Positions 49,301-61,950 of a stretch of 64,000 nt of DNA are shown piece after piece (position 1 is the first letter of the stretch; every line of letters starts with the position of its first letter). The stretch is from Dermacentor variabilis. Lineage: Eukaryota; Arthropoda; Arachnida; Ixodida; Ixodidae. The position numbers and the translations under genes were made by a program. The DNA is taken from positions 1-64,000 of the forward strand of contig NW_027460393.1 of assembly GCF_050947875.1 (NCBI RefSeq), in the 5' to 3' direction. The notes under the pieces are model-generated. The model was given only the letters and a program-made list of their open reading frames with translations. It ran no database searches and was not told the origin of the DNA.

Positions 49301-50800
49301 AAAGCACCATTTGCATGCCTATCGTGTGGTTTTGCAGAAAACTGCGTCCGCGTCTACCAAAAGATGCATGCGCATGCTTAAAACGCATTTTGGCACAAAT
49401 CCATGTGCGGGTGCTAAAAAGAGCAGCATCGGCATGCTTTTCACGTCGTTTGGTAGAAATCCACACGCGCGTTCTGCCAAAAGCACGATTTGCATGCATA
49501 TCGTGTGGTTTTGCAGAAAACTGCGTCCGCGTCTACCAAAAGATGCATGCGCATGCTCAAAACGCGCTTTGGCACAAATCCATATGCGGATGTTAAAAAG
49601 AGCAGCGTCGGCATGCTTTTCACGTCGTTTGGTAGAAATCCACGCGCGCGTTCTGCCAAAAGCACCATTTGCATGCATATCGTGTGGTTTTGCAGAAAAC
49701 TGCGTCCGCGTCTACCAAAAGATGCATGCGCATGCTTAAAACGCGTTTTGGCACAAATCCATGTGCGGGTGCTAAAAAGAGCAGCATCGGCATGCTTTTC
49801 ACGTCGTTTGGTAGAAATCCACACGCGCGTTCTGCGAAAAGCACCATTTGCATGCATATCGTGTGGTTTTGCAGAAAACTGCGTCCGCGTCTACCAAAAG
49901 ATGCATGCGCATGCTAAAAACGCGTTTTGGCACAAATCCATGTGCGGGTGCTAAAAAGAGCAGCATCGGCATGCTTTTCACGTCGTTTGGTAGAAATCCA
50001 CACGCGCGTTCTGCCAAAAGCACCATTTGCATGCCTATCGTGTGGTTTTGCAGAAAACTGCGTCCGCGTCTACCAAAAGATGCATGCGCATGCTTAAAAC
50101 GCGCTTTGGCACAAATCCATGTGCGGATGTTAAAAAGAGCAGCATCGGCATTCTTTTCACGTCGTTTGGTAGAAATCCACGCGCGCGTTCTGCCAAAAGC
50201 ACCATTTGCATGCATATCGTGTGGTTATGCAGAAAACTGCGTCCGCGTCTACCAAAAGATGCATGCGCATGCTTAAAACGCGTTTTGGCACAAATCCATG
50301 TGCGGGTGCTAAAAAGAGCAGCATCGGCATGCTTTTCACGTCGTTCGGTAGAAATCCACACGCGCGTTCTGCCAAAAGCACCATTTGCATGCCTATCGTG
50401 TGGTTTTGCAGAAAACTGCGTCCGCGTCTACCAAAAGATGCATGCGCATGCTTAAAACGCGCTTTGGCACAAATCCATGTGCGGATGTTAAAAAGAGCAG
50501 CATCGGCATGCTTTTCACGTCGTTTGGTAGAAATCCACACGCGCGTTCTGCCAAAAGCACCATTTGCATGCATATCGTGTGGTTTTGCAGAAAACTGCGT
50601 CCGCGTCTACCAAAAGATGCATGCGCATGCTAAAAACGCGTTTTGGCACAAATCCATGTGCGGATGTTAAAAAGAGCAGCATCGGCATGCTTTTCACGTC
50701 GTTTGGTAGAAATCCACGCGCGCGTTCTGCCAAAAGCACCATTTGCATGCATATCGTGTGGTTTTGCAGAAAACTGCGTCCGCGTCTACCAAAAGATGCA
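46342..50800. repeat. Segment related to 33271-37700, also 14 monomers from 43836
   Basis: cgcgtttcgg at 43836 and 46342, and accaaaatat at 44345 and 46851, are 2506 = 14 x 179 apart. So about 2.2 kb exists three times: near 33.3-35.5, 43.8-46.0 and 46.3-48.5 kb. One-base deletion near 47241 (cgcgtttggc). Confidence 0.83.
47878..49130. repeat. 7-monomer repeat unit (1253 bp), second instance
   Basis: Exactly 7 x 179 between ccattttgatg markers. catatgcgg at 48328 and 49581 is also 1253 apart. It corresponds to 34809-36062 in the related segment. Confidence 0.8.
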
Positions 50801-53800
50801 TGCGCATGCTTAAAACGCGTTTTGGCACAAATCCATGTGCGGGTGCTAAAAAGAGCAGCATCGGCATGCTTTTCACGTCGTTTGGTAGAAATCCACACGC
50901 GCGTTCTGCCAAAAGCACCATTTGCATGCCTATCGTGTGGTTTTGCAGAAAACTGCGTCCGCGTCTACCAAAAGATGCATGCGCATGCTTAAACGCGTTT
51001 TGGCACAAATCCATGTGCGGGTGCTAAAAAGAGCAGCATCGGCATGCTTTTCACGTCGTTTGGTAGAAATCCACACGCGCGTTCTGCCAAAAGCACCATT
51101 TGCATGCCTATCGTGTGGTTTTGCAGAAAACTGCGTCCGCGTCTACCAAAAGATGCATGCGCATGCTAAAAACGCGTTTTGGCACAAATCCATGTGCGGG
51201 TGCTAAAAAGAGCAGCATCGGCATGCTTTTCACGTCGTTTGGTAGAAATCCACACGCGCGTTCTGCCAAAAGCACCATTTGCATGCCTATCGTGTGGTTT
51301 TGCAGAAAACTGCGTCCGCGTCTACCAAAAGATGCATGCGCATGCTTAAAACGCGCTTTGGCACAAATCCATGTGCGGATGTTAAAAAGAGCAGCATCGG
51401 CATGCTTTTCACGTCGTTTGGTAGAAATCCACACGCGCGTTCTGCCAAAAGCACCATTTTGATGCATATCGTGTGGTTTTGCAGAAAACTGCGTCCGCGT
51501 CTACCAAAAGATGCATGTGCATGCTAAAAACGCGTTTTGGCACAAATCCATGTGCGGGTGCTAAAAAGAGCAGCATCGGCATGCTTTTCACGTCGTTTGG
51601 TAGAAATCCACGCGCGCGTTCTGCCAAAAGCACCATTTGCATGCCTATCGTGTGGTTTTGCAGAAAACTGCGTCCGCGTCTACCAAAAGATGCATGCGCA
51701 TGCTTAAAACGCGTTTTGGCACAAATCCATGTGCGGATGTTAAAAAGAGCAGCATCGGCATGCTTTTCACGTCGTTTGGTAGAAATCCACACGCGCGTTC
51801 TGCCAAAAGCACCATTTGCATGCATATCGTGTGGTTTTGCAGAAAACTGCGTCCGCGTCTACCAAAAGATGCATGCGCATGCTAAAAACGCGTTTTGGCA
51901 CAATCCATGTGCGGATGTTAAAAAGAGCAGCATCGGCATGCTTTTCACGTCGTTTGGTAGAAATCCACGCGCGCGTTCTGCCAAAAGCACCATTTGCATG
52001 CATATCGTGTGGTTTTGCAGAAAACTGCGTCCGCGTCTACCAAAAGATGCATGCGCATGCTTAAAACGCGTTTTGGCACAAATCCATGTGCGGGTGCTAA
52101 AAAGAGCAGCATCGGCATGCTTTTCACGTCGTTTGGTAGAAATCCACACGCGCGTTCTGCCAAAAGCACCATTTGCATGCCTATCGTGTGGTTTTGCAGA
52201 AAACTGCGTCCGCGTCTACCAAAAGATGCATGCGCATGCTTAAAACGCGTTTTGGCACAAATCCATGTGCGGGTGCTAAAAAGAGCAGCATCGGCATGCT
52301 TTTCACGTCGTTTGGTAGAAATCCACACGCGCGTTCTGCCAAAAGCACCATTTGCATGCCTATCGTGTGGTTTTGCAGAAAACTGCGTCCGCGTCTACCA
52401 AAAGATGCATGCGCATGCTAAAAACGCGTTTTGGCACAAATCCATGTGCGGGTGCTAAAAAGAGCAGCATCGGCATGCTTTTCACGTCGTTTGGTAGAAA
52501 TCCACACGCGCGTTCTGCCAAAAGCACCATTTGCATGCCTATCGTGTGGTTTTGCAGAAAACTGCGGTCCGCGTCTACCAAAAGATGCATGCGCATGCTT
52601 AAAACGCGCTTTGGCACAAATCCATGTGCGGATGTTAAAAAGAGCAGCATCGGCATGCTTTTCACGTCGTTTGGTAGAAATCCACACGCGCGTTCTGCAA
52701 AAGCACCATTTGATGCATATCGTGTGGTTTTGCAGAAAACTGCGTCCGCGTCTACCAAAAGATGCATGTGCATGCTAAAAACGCGTTTTGGCACAAATCC
52801 ATGTGCGGGTGCTAAAAAGAGCAGCATCGGCATGCTTTTCACGTCGTTTGGTAGAAATCCACGCGCGCGTTCTGCCAAAAGCACCATTTGCATGCCTATC
52901 GTGTGGTTTTGCAGAAAACTGCGTCCGCGTCTACCAAAAGATGCATGCGCATGCTTAAAACGCGTTTTGGCACAAATCCATGTGCGGATGTTAAAAAGAG
53001 CAGCATCGGCATGCTTTTCACGTCGTTTGGTAGAAATCCACGCGCGCGTTCTGCCAAAAGCACCATTTGCATGCATATCGTGTGGTTTTGCAGAAAACTG
53101 CGTCCGCGTCTACCAAAAGATGCATGCGCATGCTTAAAACGCGTTTTGGCACAAATCCATGTGCGGGTGCTAAAAAGAGCAGCATCGGCATGCTTTTCAC
53201 GTCGTTTGGTAGAAATCCACACGCGCGTTCTGCCAAAAGCACCATTTGCATGCCTATCGTGTGGTTTTGCAGAAAACTGCGTCCGCGTCTACCAAAAGAT
53301 GCATGCGCATGCTTAAAACGCGCTTTGGCACAAATCCATGTGCGGATGTTAAAAAGAGCAGCATCGGCATGCTTTTCACGTCGTTTGGTAGAAATCCACG
53401 CGCGCGTTATGCCAAAAGCACCATTTGCATGCATATCGTGTGGTTTTGCAGAAAACTGCGTCCGCGTCTACCAAAAGATGCATGCGCATGCTTAAAACGC
53501 GTTTTGGCACAAATCCATGTGCGGGTGCTAAAAAGAGCAGCATCGGCATGCTTTTCACGTAGTTTGGTAGAAATCCACACGCGCGTTCTGCCAAAAGCAC
53601 CATTTGCATGCATATCGTGTGGTTTTGCAGAAAACTGCGTCCGCGTCTACCAAAAGATGCATGCACATGCTTAAAACGCGCTTTGGCACAAATCCATGTG
53701 CGGATGTTAAAAAGAGCAGCGTCGGCATGCTTTTCACGTCGTTTGGTAGAAATCCACGCGCGCGTTCTGCCAAAAGCACCATTTGCATGCATATCGTGTG

Positions 53801-54500
53801 GTTTTGCAGAAAACTGCGTCCGCGTCTACCAAAAGATGCATGCGCATGCTTAAAACGCGTTTTGGCACAAATCCATGTGCGGGTGCTAAAAAGAGCAGCA
53901 TCGGCATGCTTTTCACGTCGTTTGGTAGAAATCCACGCGCGCGTTCTGCCAAAAGCACCATTTGCATGCATATCGTGTGGTTTTGCAGAAAACTGCGTCC
54001 GCGTCTACCAAAAGATGCATGCGCATGCTTGAAACGCGTTTTGGCACAAATCCATGTGCGGGTGCTAAAAAGAGCAGCATCGGCATGCTTTTCACGTCGT
54101 TTGGTAGAAATCCACACGCGCGTTCTGCCAAAAGCACCATTTGCATGCCTATCGTGTGGTTTTGCAGAAAACTCCGTCCGCGTCTACCAAAAGATGCATG
54201 CGCATGCTTAAAACGCGTTTTGGCACAAATCCATGTGCGGGTGCTAAAAAGAGCAGCATCGGCATGCTTTTCACGTCGTTTGGTAGAAATCCACACGCGC
54301 GTTCTGCCAAAAGCACCATTTGCATGCCTATCGTGTGGTTTTGCAGAAAACTGCGTCCGCGTCTACCAGAAGATGCATGCGCATGCTTAAAACGCGCTTT
54401 GGCACAAATCCATGTGCGGATGTTAAAAAGAGCAGCATCGGCATGCTTTTCACGTCGTTTGGTAGAAATCCACGGGCGCGTTCTGCCAAAAGCACCATTT
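50801..54500. repeat. Right mixed-order segment
   Basis: About 21 monomers, mostly of the cgggtgct type, without a clear HOR. The ccattttgatg marker at 51457 is followed about 7 monomers later by a one-base-shorter form (ccatttgatgc near 52709). Small indels occur near 50991, 51902, 52567 and 52698. No non-satellite sequence. Confidence 0.7.
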
Positions 54501-57500
54501 GCATGCATATCGTGTGGTTTTGCAGAAAACTGCGTCCGCGTCTACCAATAGATGCATGCGCATGCTTAAAACGCGTTTTGGCACAAATCCATGTGCGGGT
54601 GCTAAAAAGAGCAGCATCGGCATGCTTTTCACGTCGTTTGGTAGAAATCCACAAGCGCGTTCTGCCAAAAGCACCATTTGCATGCATATCGTGTGGTTTT
54701 GCAGAAAACTGCGTCCGCGTCTCCCAAAAGATGCATGCGCATGCTTAAAACGCGCTTTGGCACAAATCCATATGCGGATGTTAAAAAGAGCAGCGTCGGC
54801 ATGCTTTTCACGTCGTTTGGTAGAAATCCACGCGCGCGTTCTGCCAAAAGCACCATTTGCATGCATATCGTGTGGTTTTGCAGAAAACTGCGTCCGCGTC
54901 TACCAAAAGATGCATGCGCATGCTTAAAACGCGTTTTGGCACAAATCCATGTGCGGGTGCTAAAAAGAGCAGCATCGGCATGCTTTTCACGTCGTTTGGT
55001 AGAAATCCACACGCGCGTTCTGCGAAAAGCACCATTTGCATGCATATCGTGTGGTTTTGCAGAAAACTGCGTCCGCGTCTACCAAAAGATGCATGCGCAT
55101 GCTAAAAACGCGTTTTGGCACAAATCCATGTGCGGGTGCTAAAAAGAGCAGCATCGGCATGCTTTTCACGTCGTTTGGTAGAAATCCACACGCGCGTTCT
55201 GCCAAAAGCACCATTTGCATGCCTATCGTGTGGTTTTGCAGAAAACTGCGTCCGCGTCTACCAAAAGATGCATGCGCATGCTTAAAACGCGCTTTGGCAC
55301 AAATCCATGTGCGGATGTTAAAAAGAGCAGCATCGGCATGCTTTTCACGTCGTTTGGTAGAAATCCACGCGCGCGTTCTGCCAAAAGCACCATTTGCATG
55401 CATATCGTGTGGTTATGCAGAAAACTGCGTCCGCGTCTACCAAAAGATGCATGCGCATGCTTAAAACGCGTTTTGGCACAAATCCATGTGCGGGTGCTAA
55501 AAAGAGCAGCATCGGCATGCTTTTCACGTCGTTTGGTAGAAATCCACACGCGCGTTCTGCCAAAAGCACCATTTGCATGCCTATCGTGTGGTTTTGCAGA
55601 AAACTGCGTCCGCGTCTACCAAAAGATGCATGCGCATGCTTAAAACGCGCTTTGGCACAAATCCATGTGCGGATGTTAAAAAGGGCAGCATCGGCATGCT
55701 TTTCACGTCGTTTGGTAGAAATCCACACGCGCGTTCTGCCAAAAGCACCATTTGCATGCATATCGTGTGGTTTTGCAGAAAACTGCGTCCGCGTCTACCA
55801 AAAGATGCATGCGCATGCTTAAAACGCGTTTTGGCACAAATCCATGTGCGGGTGCTAAAAAGAGCAGCATCGGCATGCTTTTCACGTCGTTTGGTAGAAA
55901 TCCACACGCGCGTTCTGCCAAAAGCACCATTTGCATGCCTATCGTGTGGTTTTGCAGAAAACTGCGTCCGCGTCTACCAAAAGATGCATGCGCATGCTTA
56001 AAACGCGTTTTGGCACAAATCCATGTGCGGGTGCTAAAAAGAGCAGCATCGGCATGCTTTTCACGTCGTTTGGTAGAAATCCACACGCGCGTTCTGCCAA
56101 AAGCACCATTTGCATGCCTATCGTGTGGTTTTGCAGAAAACTGCGTCCGCGTCTACCAAAGATGCATGCGCATGCTAAAAACGCGTTTTGGCACAAATCC
56201 ATGTGCGGGTGCTAAAAGAGCAGCATCGGCATGCTTTTCACGTCGTTTGGTAGAAATCCACACGCGCGTTCTGCCAAAAGCACCATTTGCATGCCTATCG
56301 TGTGGTTTTGCAGAAAACTGCGTCCCGTCTACCAAAAGATGTATGCGCATGCTTAAAACGCGCTTTGGCACAAATCCATGTGCGGATGTTAAAAAGAGCA
56401 GCATCGGCATGCTTTTCACGTCGTTTGGTAGAAATCCACACGCGCGTTCTGCCAAAAGCACCATTTTGATGCATATCGTGTGGTTTTGCAGAAAACTGCG
56501 TCCGCGTCTACCAAAAGATGCATGTGCATGCTAAAAACGCGTTTTGGCACAAATCCATGTGCGGGTGCTAAAAAGAGCAGCATCGGCATGCTTTTCACGT
56601 CGTTTGGTAGAAATCCACGCGCGCGTTCTGCCAAAAGCACCATTTGCATGCCTATCGTGTGGTTTTGCAGAAAACTGCGTCCGCGTCTACCAAAAGATGC
56701 ATGCGCATGCTTAAAACGCGTTTTGGCACAAATCCATGTGCGGGTGCTAAAAGAGCAGCATCGGTATGCTTTTCACGTCGTTTGGTAGAAATAAACACGC
56801 GCGTTCTGCCAAAAGCACCATTTGCATGCATATCGTGTGGTTTTGCAGAAAACTGCGTCCGCGTCTACCAAAAGATGCATGCGCATGCTTAAAACGCGCT
56901 TTGGCACAAATCCATATGCGGATGTTAAAAAGAGCAGCGTCGGCATGCTTTTCACGTCGTTTGGTAGAAATCCACGCGCGCGTTCTGCCAAAAGCACCAT
57001 TTGCATGCATATCGTGTGGTTTTGCAGAAAACTGCGTCCGCGTCTACCAAAAGATGCATGCGCATGCTTAAAACGCGTTTTGGCACAAATCCATGTGCGG
57101 GTGCTAAAAAGAGCAGCATCGGCATGCTTTTCACGTCGTTTGGTAGAAATCCACACGCGCGTTCTGCGAAAAGCACCATTTGCATGCATATCGTGTGGTT
57201 TTGCAGAAAACTGCGTCCGCGTCTACCAAAAGATGCATGCGCATGCTAAAAACGCGTTTTTGCACAAATCCATGTGCGGGTGCTAAAAAGAGCAGCATCG
57301 GCATGCTTTTCACGTCGTTTGGTAGAAATCCACGCGCGCGTTCTGCCAAAAGCACCATTTGCATGCATATCGTGTGGTTTGCAGAAAACTGCGTCCGCGT
57401 CTACCAAAAGATGCATGCGCATGCTTAAAACGCGTTTTGGCACAAATCCATGTGCGGGTGCTAAAAAGAGCAGCATCGGCATGCTTTTCACGTCGTTTGG

Positions 57501-59650
57501 TAGAAATCCACACGCGCGTTCTGCCAAAAGCACCATTTGCATGCCTATCGTGTGGTTTTGCAGAAAACTGCGTCCGCGTCTACCAAAAGATGCATGCGCA
57601 TGCTTAAAACGCGCTTTGGCACAAATCCATGTGCGGATGTTAAAAAGAGCAGCATCGGCATGCTTTTCACGTCGTTTGGTAGAAATCCACACGCGCGTTC
57701 TGCCAAAAGCACCATTTGCATGCATATCGTGTGGTTTTGCAGAAAACTGCGTCCGCGTCTACCAAAAGATGCATGTGCATGCTAAAAACGCGTTTTGGCA
57801 CAAATCCATGTGCGGATGTTAAAAAGAGCAGCATCGGCATGCTTTTCACGTCGTTTGGTAGAAATCCACGCGCGCGTTCTGCCAAAAGCACCATTTGCAT
57901 GCATATCGTGTGGTTTTGCAGAAAACTGCGTCCGCGTCTACCAAAAGATGCATGCGCATGCTTAAAACGCGTTTTGGCACAAATCCATGTGCGGGTGCTA
58001 AAAAGAGCAGCATCGGCATGCTTTTCACGTCGTTTGGTAGAAATCCACACGCGCGTTCTGCCAAAAGCACCATTTGCATGCCTATCGTGTGGTTTTGCAG
58101 AAAACTGCGTCCGCGTCTACCAAAAGATGCATGCGCATGCTTAAAACGCGCTTTGGCACAAATCCATGTGCGGATGTTAAAAAGAGCAGCATCGGCATGC
58201 TTTTCACGTCGTTTGGTAGAAATCACGCGCGCGTTCTGCCAAAAGCACCATTTGCATGCATATCGTGTGGTTTTGCAGAAAACTGCGTCCGCGTCTACCA
58301 GTAGATGCATGCGCATGCTTAAAACGCGTTTTGGCACAAATCCATGTGCGGGTGCTAAAAAGAGCAGAATCGGCATGCTTTTCACGTCGTTTGGTAGAAA
58401 TCCACACGCGCGTTCTGCCAAAAGCACCATTTGCATGCATATCGTGTGGTTTTGCAGAAAACTGCGTCCGCGTCTACCAAAAGATGCATGCGCATGCTTA
58501 AAACGCGCTTTGGCACAAATCCATATGCGGATGTTAAAAAGAGGAGCGTCGGCATGCTTTTCACGTCGTTTGGTAGAAATCCACGCGCGCGTTCTGCCAA
58601 AAGCACCATTTGCATGCATATCGTTTGGTTTTGCAGAAAACTGCGTCCGCGTCTACCAAAAGATGCATGCGCATGCTTAAAACGCGTTTTGGCACAAATC
58701 CATGTGCGGGTGCTAAAAAGAGCAGCATCGGCATGCTTTTCACGTCGTTTGGTAGAAATCCACACGCGCGTTCTGCGAAAAGCACCATTTGCATGCATAT
58801 CGTGTGGTTTTGCAGAAAACTGCGTCCGCGTCTACCAAAAGATGCATGCGCATGCTAAAAACGCGTTTTGGCACAAATCCATGTGCGGGTGCTAAAAAGA
58901 GCAGCATCGGCATGCTTTTCACGTCGTTTGGTAGAAATCCACACGCGCGTTCTGCCAAAAGCACCATTTGCATGCCTATCGTGTGGTTTTGCAGAAAACT
59001 GCGTCCGCGTCTACCAAAAGATGCATGCGCATGCTTAAAACGCGCTTTGGCACAAATCCATGTGCGGATGCTTAAAAAGAGCAGCATCGGCATGCTTTTC
59101 ACGTCGTTTGGTAGAAATCCACGCGCGCGTTCTGCCAAAAGCACCATTTGCATGCATATCGTGTGGTTATGCAGAAAACTGCGTCCGCGTCTACCAAAAG
59201 ATGCATGCGCATGCTTAAAACGCGTTTTGGCACAAATCCATGTGCAGGTGCTAAAAAGAGCAGCATCGGCATGCTTTTCACGTCGTTTGGTAGAAATCCA
59301 CGCGCGCGTTCTGCCAAAAGCACCATTTGCATGCATATCGTGTGGTTTTGCAGAAAACTGCGTCCGCGTCGACCAAAAGATGCATGCGCATGCTTAAAAC
59401 GCGTTTTGGCACAAATCCATGTGCGGGTGCTAAAAAGAGCAGCATCGGCATGCTTTTCACGTCGTTTGGTAGAAATCCACACGCGCGTTCTGCCAAAAGC
59501 ACCATTTGCATGCCTATCGTGTGGTTTTGCAGAAAACTGCGTCCGCGTCTACCAAAAGATGCATGCGCATGCTTAAAACGCGTTTTGGCACAAATCCATG
59601 TGCGGGTGCTAAAAAGAGCAGCATCGGCATGCTTTTCACGTCGTTTGGTA
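54501..59650. repeat. Mixed-order segment with a local indel cluster
   Basis: From about 54.7 to 56.5 kb the order of catatgcgg, gcgaaaagc, ggttatgcag, three cgggtgct monomers and ccattttgatg resembles 40.6-42.3 kb. Indels cluster near 56158, 56216, 56325 and 56752, with others near 57379, 58224 and 59071. Private changes include ctcccaaaag near 54723 and ataaacacg near 56793. Confidence 0.7.
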
Positions 59651-61950
59651 GAAATCCACACGCGCGTTCTGCCAAAAGCACCATTTGCATGCCTATCGTG
59701 TGGTTTTGCAGAAAACTGCGTCCGCGTCTACCAAAAGATGCATGCGCATGCTTAAAACGCGTTTTGGCACAAATCCATGTGCGGGTGCTAAAAAGAGCAG
59801 CATCGGCATGCTTTTCACGTCGTTTGGTAGAAATCCACACGCGCGTTCTGCCAAAAGCACCATTTTGATGCATATCGTGTGGTTTTGCAGAAAACTGCGT
59901 CCGCGTCTACCAAAAGATGCATGTGCATGCTAAAAACGCGTTTTGGTACAAATCCATGTGCGGGTGCTAAAAAGAGCAGCATCGGCATGCTTTTCACGTC
60001 GTTTGGTAGAAATCCACGCGCGCGTTCTGCCAAAAGCACCATTTGCATGCCTATCGTGTGGTTTTGCAGAAAACTGCGTCCGCGTCTACCAAAAGATGCA
60101 TGCGCATGCTTAAAACGCGTTTTGGCACAAATCAATGTCCGGGTGCTAAAAAGAGCAGCATCGGCATGCTTTTCACGTCGTTTGGTAGAAATCCACACGC
60201 GCGTTCTGCCAAAAGCACCATTTGCATGCATATCGTGTGGTTTTGCAGAAAACTGCGTCCGCGTCTACCAAAAGATGCATGCGCATGCTTAAAACGCGTT
60301 TTGGCACAAATCCATATGCGGATGTTAAAAAGAGCAGCGTCGGCATGCTTTTCACGTCGTTTGGTAGAAATCCACACGCGCGTTCTGCGAAAAGCACCAT
60401 TTGCATGCATATCGTGTGGTTTTGCAGAAAACTGCGTCCGCGTCTACCAAAAGATGCATGCGCATGCTAAAAACGCGTTTTGGCACAAATCCATGTGCGG
60501 GTGCTAAAAAGAGCAGCATCGGCATGCTTTTCACGTCGTTTGGTAGAAATCCACACGCGCGTTCTGCCAAAAGCACCATTTGCATGCCTATCGTGTGGTT
60601 TTGCAGAAAACTGCGTCCGCGTCTACCAAAAGATGCATGCGCATGCTAAAAACGCGTTTTGGCACAAATCCATGTGCGGGTGCTAAAAAGAGCAGCATCG
60701 GCATGCTTTTCACGTCGTTTGGTAGAAATCCACACGCGCGTTCTGCCAAAAGCACCATTTGCATGCCTATCGTGTGGTTTTGCAGAAAACTGCGTCCGCG
60801 TCTACCAAAAGATGCATGCGCATGCTTAAAACGCGCTTTGGCACAAATCCATGTGCGGATGTTAAAAAGAGCAGCATCGGCATGCTTTTCACGTCGTTTG
60901 GTAGAAATCCACACGCGCGTTCTGCCAAAAGCACCATTTTGATGCATATCGTGTGGTTTTGCAGAAAACTGCGTCCGCGTCTACCAAAAGATGCATGTGC
61001 ATGCTAAAAACGCGTTTTGGCAAAGATCCATGTGCGGGTGCTAAAAAGAGCAGCATCGGCATGCTTTTCACGTCGTTTGGTAGAAATCCACGCGGGCGTT
61101 CTGCCAAAAGCACCATTTGCATGCCTATCGTGTGGTTTTGCAGAAAACTGCGTCCGCGTCTACCAAAAGATGCATGCGCATGCTTAAAACGCGCTTTGGC
61201 ACAAATCCATATGCGGATGTTAAAAAGAGCAGCGTCGGCATGCTTTTCACGTCGTTTGGTAGAAATCCACGCGCGCGTTCTGCCAAAAGCACCATTTGCA
61301 TGCATATCGTGTGGTTTTGCAGAAAACTGCGTCCGCGTCTACCAAAAGATGCATGCGCATGCTTAAAACGCGTTTTGGCACAAATCCATGTGCGGGTGCT
61401 AAAAAGAGCAGCATCGGCATGCTTTTCACGTCGTTTGGTAGAAATCCACACGCGCGTTCTGCGAAAAGCACCATTTGCATGCATATCGTGTGGTTTTGCA
61501 GAAAACTGCGTCCGCGTCTACCAAAAGATGCATGCGCATGCTAAAAACGCGTTTTGGCACAAATCCATGTGCGGGTGCTAAAAAGAGCAGCATCGGCATG
61601 CTTTTCACGTCGTTTGGTAGAAATCCACACGCGCGTTCTGCCAAAAGCACCATTTGCATGCCTATCGTGTGGTTTTGCAGAAAACTGCGTCCGCGTCTAC
61701 CAAAAGATGCATGCGCATGCTTAAAACGCGCTTTGGCACAAATCCATGTGCGGATGTTCAAAAAGAGCAGCATCGGCATGCTTTTCACGTCGTTTGGTAG
61801 AAATCCACGCGCGCGTTCTGCCAAAAGCACCATTTGCATGCATATCGTGTGGTTATGCAGAAAACTGCGTCCGCGTCTACCAAAAGATGCATGCGCATGC
61901 TTAAAACGCGTTTTGGCACAAATCCATGTGCGGGTGCTAAAAAGAGCAGC
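59651..61950. repeat. Higher-order repeat family III, copy 1 (13 monomers)
   Basis: Rare markers ggtacaaatcc (59945), atcaatgtccggg (about 60133) and ggcaaagatcc (61021) recur at 62273, 62461 and 63347. Offsets are 2328, 2328 and 2326, that is 13 x 179 = 2327 adjusted by an inserted C near 61759 and deletions near 62510 and 62957. Boundaries are approximate. Confidence 0.85.
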
